Shown: positions 1-4,624 of the stretch, in pieces
Numbering within the stretch: the first letter of the stretch is position 1
Layout: each line of letters begins with the position of its first letter
Assembly (NCBI GenBank): GCA_002336725.1
Contig: DDEO01000137.1
Coordinates: 1 to 6,420, forward strand
DNA length: 6,420 nucleotides
Direction of reading: 5' to 3'
Origin: Bacteroidetes bacterium UBA1952
GTDB lineage: Bacteria; Bacteroidota; Bacteroidia; Chitinophagales; Chitinophagaceae
Notes under the pieces: generated by a model
The model's database searches: none
What the model was told of the DNA's origin: nothing
What the model saw: only the letters and a program-made list of their open reading frames with translations
Translations under genes and position numbers: made by a program

Positions 1-693
1 GGCTTCAATCAACCCCAGCGCCTTGCTCACATTGTAGCCGCGCACAAACAGGATGCGGTAGATATTCTGAATCTGATTGATGGTCTCGGTGCTGTAGCCG
101 CGCCGTTTCAGCCCCACGGAATTTACGCCTACATACGAGAGCGGTTCGCGGGCCGCCTTCACATAGGGCGGCACATCCTTGCGCACCAGCGAGCCGCCGG
201 TTACAAAAGCATGGCTGCCGATGCGAACAAACTGTTGTACCGCCGTGAGGCCCGCCAGCACCACATAATCGCCTACGGTGATGTGGCCGGCCAGCGTGGT
301 ATTGTTGGAGAAAATACAGTGGTCGCCGATGACGCAGTCGTGCGCGATATGGCTATACGCCATAATCAGGCAGTTGGCGCCCACTTTAGTAAAGCCGCGG
401 TCAGCCGTGCCCCGGTTGATGGTAACACATTCGCGCAGCGTGGTGTTGTCGCCGATATAGGTAAGCGTTTCTTCGCCTTTAAACTTGAGGTCCTGCGGAA
501 TGGCCGAGATAACCGCACCCGGAAAAATGCGCACATTCCGGCCAATGCGTGCGCCTTCCATGATGGTTACATTGCTTCCTATCCACGAGCCTTCGCCGAT
601 TTCTACGTTGTTGTGAATGGTGGAAAAAGGGTCCACACGCACGCCGGCATCAATCCGGGCTTCGGGGTGGATATAGGTAAGCGGGTGAATCAT
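1..693 (-). CDS. lpxA: UDP-N-acetylglucosamine acyltransferase LpxA (3' end cut by window edge)
   Basis: LpxA transfers a 3-hydroxyacyl chain from acyl-carrier protein to the 3-OH of UDP-GlcNAc in the cytoplasm, the first step of lipid A synthesis. The 231 visible residues start MIHPLTYIHPEARID at an ATG (693-691) and form the repeated hexapeptides of a left-handed beta helix (about residues 1-165), then the start of the C-terminal helical domain (VGLKRRGYSTETINQIQNIY). The catalytic block AYSHIAHD puts the general base at His118 (E. coli His125) with His115 before it; AGH gives His137 (E. coli His144). E. coli His160 is replaced by Gln153 (TAVQQF). Gly166 matches the E. coli acyl-chain ruler Gly173. 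About 25-30 C-terminal residues lie beyond position 1. It is the last visible gene of the lpxD–lpxC/fabZ–lpxA run and is preceded by a 114-bp gap. No Shine-Dalgarno is visible, as is usual in Bacteroidota. Identification is secure. Confidence 0.97.
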   Translation of the reverse strand, partial: MIHPLTYIHPEARIDAGVRVDPFSTIHNNVEIGEGSWIGSNVTIMEGARIGRNVRIFPGAVISAIPQDLKFKGEETLTYIGDNTTLRECVTINRGTADRGFTKVGANCLIMAYSHIAHDCVIGDHCIFSNNTTLAGHITVGDYVVLAGLTAVQQFVRIGSHAFVTGGSLVRKDVPPYVKAAREPLSYVGVNSVGLKRRGYSTETINQIQNIYRILFVRGYNVSKALGLIEA

Positions 694-807
694 AAACAAG
701 GAATAAGGGCGTTTAACCAACAGAAAACCAGCACTGCATTTCCGGAAAATATGCCTTTCAGTCTTAAAACGCAGACAAGGTAAATTTCCCCCAAATTAAA
801 AAAGAAA
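694..807 (-). other. lpxC-fabZ to lpxA intergenic leader
   Basis: This 114-bp gap is the largest in the window and holds no gene. Read towards lpxA it contains, in order, an A/T hairpin overlapping the lpxC-fabZ stop, a small dyad AATTT-GGGGG-AAATT (797-783), and the 13-bp word shared with the lpxC-fabZ leader (751-739). It ends in a T-rich stretch without a Shine-Dalgarno. A partial resemblance to the Bacteroidota -7 element (TAnnTTTG) occurs as TTAATTTG near 799-792, but no partner -33 TTTG lies at the right distance. Whether lpxA has its own promoter here cannot be decided from sequence alone. Confidence 0.5.
739..751 (-). promoter_or_regulatory. Shared 13-bp element with TTTCCGGAAA core, lpxA leader copy
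   Basis: On the plus strand this reads TTTCCGGAAAATA, with a perfect 10-bp palindrome at 739-748. It is identical to 2274-2286 in the lpxC-fabZ leader. It ends 45 nt before the lpxA ATG; the other copy ends 41 nt before the lpxC-fabZ start. A palindrome with no spacer suits a dimeric DNA-binding protein better than an RNA hairpin. The match is seen directly; a regulatory role is inference. Confidence 0.4.
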
Positions 808-816
808 TCACTTTTT
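799..816 (-). repeat. A/T-rich inverted repeat around the lpxC-fabZ stop codon
   Basis: In gene sense, AAAAAG and CTTTTT form 6-bp arms around a 6-nt loop (TGATTT) that contains the TGA stop. The right arm is followed by one more T and then AATTT. It has the T-run but not the GC-rich stem of an intrinsic terminator, so termination here would be weak at best. Confidence 0.3.
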
Positions 817-2232
817 GTCCCGACGAACGATTTGGGCCACCAGGTCGGCTTCGGTTACGAGGCGATTGCCCACATAAGCCGCGCCGTGCATTTCGCAGAT
901 GCCGCGCCGGATGGGATTGGTCAGTTCCAGCTTCAGCAGCAGGGTGTCGCCGGGCAACACCTTGTGTTTGAATTTGGCCTTGTCAATCTTGATAAAATAA
1001 GTGTCGTAATTCTCCGGGTCGGGGATGTTGTTAAGGGCCAGAATGCCGCCTGCCTGTGCCAGTGCCTCAATCTGAAGCACGCCGGGCATCACCGGATTTC
1101 CGGGAAAATGACCCTGAAAAAACTGCTCGTTGAAGGTTACGTTTTTGAGCCCGACGACATGGCTATCCGACAGTTCAATGATTTTATCGACCAGCAGAAA
1201 CGGAAACTTGTGGGGCAGCGATTTCTCGATATGGTTGATGTCATACACCGCCGGCTGATTGGGGTCGTATTGCGGCACGTCGCCCTGCCCTTTGTTCTTT
1301 TTGATAAAAGCCTTTATCTGCCGTGCAAACTCCACATTGGCCGCATGGCCGGGGCGGTTGGCAATGATATGAGCGTTGATGGGCACGCCCACCAGCGCCA
1401 GGTCGCCGATAACATCGAGCAGCTTGTGGCGGGCCGGCTCGTTGGGAAAATGCAGTTGCAGGTTGTTGAGAATGCCTTCCGACTTAACCTCCATCGAGGG
1501 CTTGCCAAACACCGTTGCCAGCCGGTCCAGTTCATCCTGATTCACGGGCCGGTCCACCACCACAATAGCATTGCTGAGGTCGCCGCCTTTGATGAGGTTG
1601 TTTTTAAGAAGATATTCCAGCTCGTGCAGAAAAGAAAAAGTGCGACAGGGCGCTATTTCTTTTTCAAAATCGCTCAGGTGGCGCAGCGCAGCGTGTTGGG
1701 TGCCCAGCACCGGCGAGTTGAAATCGATGAGCGTAGTAACGGAGTAATGGCTTGCCGGAACGGCGAGCATATCCACATTTTTCACCGGGTCGTAGTAGTG
1801 AATGTGGGTATCGAGGGTATAAACCACGCGCTTGGCATCCTGCTTTTGCCGACCGGCTTCGTTTAAAACCTTTACAAAAGGCATCGCCGAGCCGTCTATA
1901 ATCGGGATTTCCGGGCCGTCAATTTCTATCAGCGCGTTGTCGATTTCAAGGCTGTAGAGTGCGGCCAGCAGGTGTTCGATAGTAGAGACCCGCGCTTCGC
2001 CGTTCACCAGCGTGGTTCCGCGCGAAGTGTCGGTTACAAAATCCACATCGGCCTTCACCGTCGGGCGGCCGTCCAGGTCCACCCGCTGAAAGCGGATGCC
2101 ATGACCGGGATTGGCCGGCAGGATGTGGAGCGTAACCTGTGCGCCGGTGTGCAGGCCGGTTCCCGAAAGGGTAACGGCCTGTGCCAGTGTGTGTTGCTGC
2201 TGCGAGGGGGTGTTGGAGTATGTCTTGTTCAA
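808..2232 (-). CDS. lpxC-fabZ: Bifunctional UDP-3-O-acyl-GlcNAc deacetylase / 3-hydroxyacyl-ACP dehydratase (LpxC-FabZ fusion)
   Basis: One 474-residue cytoplasmic polypeptide carries two enzymes. Residues about 14-310 are LpxC, the zinc deacetylase that commits UDP-acyl-GlcNAc to lipid A: Glu86-His87 in STIEHLLAAL (E. coli Glu78/His79), CRTFSF at 196-201, His269, Lys270 and Asp273 in RHKLLDVIGDLAL (E. coli His238, Lys239, Asp242), and His296 in GHAANV (E. coli His265). Residues about 331-474 are FabZ, which dehydrates 3-hydroxyacyl-ACP: LPHKFPFLLVDK at 339-350, catalytic His375 in GHFPGNPVMPG and Glu389 in QIEALAQAGG. A charged linker (about 308-330) joins them, and both active sites look intact. 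The fusion is typical of Bacteroidota. The start is TTG (2232-2230): an in-frame TAA lies five codons upstream and the next internal Met is residue 117, inside conserved LpxC. The gene follows lpxD by 58 bp of dyad-rich leader. No Shine-Dalgarno is visible. Confidence 0.97.
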   Translation of the reverse strand: MNKTYSNTPSQQQHTLAQAVTLSGTGLHTGAQVTLHILPANPGHGIRFQRVDLDGRPTVKADVDFVTDTSRGTTLVNGEARVSTIEHLLAALYSLEIDNALIEIDGPEIPIIDGSAMPFVKVLNEAGRQKQDAKRVVYTLDTHIHYYDPVKNVDMLAVPASHYSVTTLIDFNSPVLGTQHAALRHLSDFEKEIAPCRTFSFLHELEYLLKNNLIKGGDLSNAIVVVDRPVNQDELDRLATVFGKPSMEVKSEGILNNLQLHFPNEPARHKLLDVIGDLALVGVPINAHIIANRPGHAANVEFARQIKAFIKKNKGQGDVPQYDPNQPAVYDINHIEKSLPHKFPFLLVDKIIELSDSHVVGLKNVTFNEQFFQGHFPGNPVMPGVLQIEALAQAGGILALNNIPDPENYDTYFIKIDKAKFKHKVLPGDTLLLKLELTNPIRRGICEMHGAAYVGNRLVTEADLVAQIVRRDKK

Positions 2233-2240
2233 ACCAAAAT

Positions 2241-2255
2241 CTTTTTAGAAAAAAG
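2241..2255 (-). repeat. A/T-rich hairpin just before the lpxC-fabZ start
   Basis: In gene sense, CTTTTT and AAAAAG form 6-bp arms around a 3-nt TCT loop. The hairpin ends 8 nt before the TTG start, and an in-frame TAA overlaps the loop and second arm. If folded in mRNA it would sit where the ribosome binds. The stem is weak, being five A:U pairs and one G:C pair, and may be chance in an A/T-rich leader. Confidence 0.3.
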
Positions 2256-2273
2256 GGTTGCAGGAGGCCCCTG

Positions 2274-2286
2274 TTTCCGGAAAATA
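2274..2286 (-). promoter_or_regulatory. Shared 13-bp element with TTTCCGGAAA core, lpxC-fabZ leader copy
   Basis: This is identical over 13 bp to 739-751 before lpxA. Here it overlaps one arm of the 11-bp inverted repeat, so the CCGGAAAATA word occurs on both strands. It ends 41 nt before the TTG start. A shared operator for the two genes is an inference from identical sequence and similar spacing. Confidence 0.4.
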
Positions 2287-2301
2287 ACGGTTATTTTCCG
2301 G
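2277..2301 (-). repeat. Perfect 11-bp inverted repeat overlapping the lpxD stop codon
   Basis: The arms CCGGAAAATAA (2277-2287) and TTATTTTCCGG (2291-2301) are exact inverted copies with a 3-nt spacer. In gene sense the first arm is the end of lpxD (its last two codons and the TAA stop), the loop is CCG, and the second arm is untranslated leader of lpxC-fabZ, ending 44 nt before the TTG. It would make a stable mRNA stem-loop. No U-tract follows on the minus strand (the next bases are AAACAGGGG), so it is not a normal intrinsic terminator. An attenuator, an mRNA processing or stability element, or a protein-binding dyad are all possible. The structure is certain; the function is inferred. Confidence 0.6.
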
Positions 2302-3361
2302 GCTGCTGTTGTTCGAATGCCTGCATCAGCAGGGCTACTTTTTGTTCCAGTTGTTGGATTTGCCGCTGCATTTCCGGCAAATTTCTGTAAACGGCGGCGC
2401 TTTTCATAGAATTTCTATACTCAAAAGCCGGTGTACCGTTCCAAACCGTTCCGGCATCGGGCACCGATTTGGCCACGCCGCTTTGCGCATTGATGCGCGT
2501 GTTATCGGCAATGTGGATATGCCCGACAACGCCCACCTGCCCGCCAAACATACAACCGCTGCCGATTTTGGTGCTTCCCGAAATGCCGGTTTGCGCGGCA
2601 ATCACCGTGGCGCGGCCAATCTCTACATTATGTGCAATCTGCACCAGGTTGTCGAGTTTCACGCCGTCGTGGATGTGTGTAGCGCCAATCGTGGCGCGGT
2701 CGAGCGTGGTATTCGCGCCGATTTCCACATCGTTGCCGATGACTACATTTCCGGTTTGCGGCACTTTCCTGAAAGAGCCGTCGGGCTGCGGCGCAAAGCC
2801 AAAGCCATCAGAGCCAATCACCACGCCGGCATGAAGCGTACAGCCTTCGCCGATTTCGCAGCCGTGATACACGCGTACGCCGGCAAAGAGCGTGGTGTCT
2901 TTGCCAATCTTTGCGCCCGCGCCCACATAGCAGCCGGGATAGATGCTCGCGCCCTCGGCCACCTCTGCGCCTTCGGCGATGTAGGAAAAAGCCCCGATGT
3001 AAGCCGAGGGATGCACCTGCGCATTCGCGGCCACAAAAGCCGGTTGTTCGACTCCTTTTTTCTTTCCTGCCGCCTGCATCTGCTGATACACTTCGAGCAG
3101 CTTTGCAAACGCGCTGTAGGGGTCGGCTACGGCAATGAGCGTAGCGGTTTCGGGGGCTTCGTGTGTCAAAAGTGCTTCTGCCACAATCACCACCGAAGCG
3201 CCGGTATTTTTGAGATAATGCTCGTATTTGGGGTTGGCAATGAAAGACAAATCGCCGGCAACGGCTTCCTCAATCTTTCCTATTTTGGTTACGGCTGCTT
3301 CGGGCGAGCCTTTTATTTTTCCGCCAAGGAGCGCGGCAATTTCGCGGGCCGTAAACTTCAT
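2291..3361 (-). CDS. lpxD: UDP-3-O-acylglucosamine N-acyltransferase LpxD
   Basis: LpxD adds the second 3-hydroxyacyl chain, from acyl-ACP, to the 2-amine that LpxC exposes, giving UDP-2,3-diacyl-glucosamine; it acts as a cytoplasmic trimer. The 356 residues match the usual family length (E. coli 341). Residues 1-100 are the nucleotide-binding N-terminal domain (FTAREIAALLGGKIKG, GDLSFIANPKY). Residues about 105-305 are hexapeptide repeats of a left-handed beta helix (HPSAYIG, IGSDGFGFAP at 182-191). The catalytic base is His244 in DNLVQIAHNVEIG (E. coli His239), and His281 in GVVGHI matches E. coli His276. The C-terminus (about 326-350) is an amphipathic, Gln-rich helix. The start is ATG at 3361-3359 in the conserved MKFTAREI context, 36 bp after the HD gene and in the same frame. 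Its last codons and stop form one arm of the 2277-2301 inverted repeat. Identification is secure. Confidence 0.97.
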   Translation of the reverse strand: MKFTAREIAALLGGKIKGSPEAAVTKIGKIEEAVAGDLSFIANPKYEHYLKNTGASVVIVAEALLTHEAPETATLIAVADPYSAFAKLLEVYQQMQAAGKKKGVEQPAFVAANAQVHPSAYIGAFSYIAEGAEVAEGASIYPGCYVGAGAKIGKDTTLFAGVRVYHGCEIGEGCTLHAGVVIGSDGFGFAPQPDGSFRKVPQTGNVVIGNDVEIGANTTLDRATIGATHIHDGVKLDNLVQIAHNVEIGRATVIAAQTGISGSTKIGSGCMFGGQVGVVGHIHIADNTRINAQSGVAKSVPDAGTVWNGTPAFEYRNSMKSAAVYRNLPEMQRQIQQLEQKVALLMQAFEQQQPGK

Positions 3362-3388
3362 CAGGGTTGGAGGTTTGAAGACAGAGAT

Positions 3389-3407
3389 GCGCCGGCGCTA
3401 AAGCCGG
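3389..3407 (-). repeat. GC-rich dyad around the HD-gene stop codon
   Basis: Two overlapping symmetries are visible. GCGCCGGCGC at 3389-3398 is a perfect 10-bp palindrome. CCGGC (3392-3396) and GCCGG (3403-3407) are 5-bp arms enclosing a 6-nt loop that, in gene sense, contains the TAG stop of the HD gene. No T-run follows, so it does not look like a terminator. It may affect mRNA stability or be chance in GC-rich sequence. Confidence 0.35.
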
Positions 3408-4615
3408 ACGTAGCAAATGTAATTTTTGACAATCGGCCCGGCAAATGCCGCATTCACCAGCGAGTCGTCGAGTTCGCTCAGCTCCACCGATTCGCCGTCT
3501 TTGAGGGCAATACGGATGTGTTCTTTATCCAGGTTATACATACTCGAAGACGTGGTGTCGGTGAAGACAAAATAAGGCAATTCGGCATCGCTCAGCCCGA
3601 GGGCTTGCTGCACCTGCTGCGTTTTTTCCTGCACTATATTTTCCGGAATTTCATCTTTGGAAAGCATCACTTTATAAAGGCGGCGCTCCATCAGCATCCG
3701 GCACAGGTGGCGCAGGACGCGGTCGTCGCAGCCTTGCCACACCTTCACCGAAGCCAGAATATCGCTGTCGTCGAGGCTGCAAAAGGTTTCCAGATGAAAA
3801 GGGTCTGCCAGGAAATCGGCCTTGTTGATGGCGTTATACAGAAAATGGCGCAGGGCGGGCGTGGCAAAAAGGTCTTTGCCGTCGCGGGCCAGCTCTTTGG
3901 CGCGCCGCAGGATGTTAATCAACAGTTGCTCCGCGCCGAGGACGGTTTTATGGAGATAGACCTGCCAGTACATGAGCCGCCGCGCAATGATGAATTTCTC
4001 CACCGATTGCACCGCTTTTTGCTCTACCAGCAGCTCACCGTCGCGCACGGTCAGCATTTGCAGGATGCGGTCATAGCCGATAACGCCTTCGCTCACACCG
4101 GTAAAATAGCTGTCGCGGTTGAGGTAGTCCATCCGGTCCACATCGAGTTGCGAAGAGACGAGTTGATGTAGAAAAGGCACCGGCGGAGTAGCCGAAAAGA
4201 TGGCAATGGCGCGGCTGAGTGCGCCGTCCATTTCTTCGTTGAGGCGCTGCATGATAAGCTGCGAGAGCCACTCGTGGTTTACGCCGTCGGCCAGCACATA
4301 TTCCAGCGCGTGGGAGAAAGGGCCGTGGCCAATATCGTGCATCAGGATGGCTAGGCGGGCCGCCGTGCAGTCTTCGTCGGCGATAGCGATGCCTTTGCCG
4401 CGCAGTTCTTCCAATGCCTTGCCCATCAGGTGGCAGGCACCGAGGGAATGCAGAAACCGGCTATGCACCGCGCCGGGATACACCAGATAGGCCATGCCCA
4501 TTTGCCGGATGCCGCGCAGCCGCTGAAACCAGCGGTGGTCCATCACGGCCAGCACTTCCGGCTCCTTGAAGCGGATGAACCCATAAACCGGGTCGTTGAT
4601 AATTTTTCCTTTCAC
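3398..4615 (-). CDS. HD-domain phosphohydrolase, SAMHD1/dGTPase-like
   Basis: This 405-residue cytoplasmic protein belongs to the HD superfamily branch (COG1078-like) that includes dNTP triphosphohydrolases. The N-terminal family signature is clear: KIINDPVYGFI (4-14), FQRLRGIRQMGMAYLVYPGAVHSRFLHSLG spanning 30-59. Metal ligands of the HD site are His56 in that segment, His93-Asp94 in LMHDIGHGPFSH, and the Asp cluster of LDVDRMDYLNRDSYFTGV (157-174). The rest is helical, with a C-terminal mixed region. No membrane segment or extra domain is seen. Known relatives hydrolyse dNTPs to nucleoside and triphosphate; the substrate here is not determined by sequence. The start is GTG (4615-4613), chosen because the family signature begins within four residues and the next Met is residue 25. 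It lies 9 nt after the PBP stop codon in the same frame, so the two genes are probably co-transcribed and perhaps translationally coupled. Placement just before lpxD is common in Bacteroidota. Confidence 0.92.
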   Translation of the reverse strand: MKGKIINDPVYGFIRFKEPEVLAVMDHRWFQRLRGIRQMGMAYLVYPGAVHSRFLHSLGACHLMGKALEELRGKGIAIADEDCTAARLAILMHDIGHGPFSHALEYVLADGVNHEWLSQLIMQRLNEEMDGALSRAIAIFSATPPVPFLHQLVSSQLDVDRMDYLNRDSYFTGVSEGVIGYDRILQMLTVRDGELLVEQKAVQSVEKFIIARRLMYWQVYLHKTVLGAEQLLINILRRAKELARDGKDLFATPALRHFLYNAINKADFLADPFHLETFCSLDDSDILASVKVWQGCDDRVLRHLCRMLMERRLYKVMLSKDEIPENIVQEKTQQVQQALGLSDAELPYFVFTDTTSSSMYNLDKEHIRIALKDGESVELSELDDSLVNAAFAGPIVKNYICYVRL

Positions 4616-4624
4616 AAAAAATGG

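Noticed and set aside
211..783. Plus-strand open frame of 190 codons reaching into the lpxA leader
   Set aside because: It is antisense to lpxA; the repeated Ile/Val/Gly pattern is the complement of the hexapeptide repeats, not a protein of its own.
694..807. Bacteroidota-type promoter (TTTG ... TAnnTTTG) for lpxA
   Set aside because: Only partial matches to the -7 element were found, none with a -33 element at about 19-21 bp, so I do not call a promoter.
832..1866. Plus-strand open frame of 344 codons
   Set aside because: It is antisense to lpxC-fabZ, whose LpxC and FabZ active-site motifs are intact across the whole stretch. No independent coding signal was seen.
1972..2409. Plus-strand open frame spanning the lpxC-lpxD gap
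   Set aside because: It lies antisense to the start of lpxC-fabZ and the end of lpxD and includes the dyad; the composition is not protein-like and there is no motif.
2309..4171. Long plus-strand open frame of 620 codons
   Set aside because: It runs exactly in register antisense to lpxD and the HD gene, which share one frame and rarely use TTA, CTA or TCA. Its translation is rich in His, Arg and Phe without any recognisable motif. It is a codon-usage shadow.
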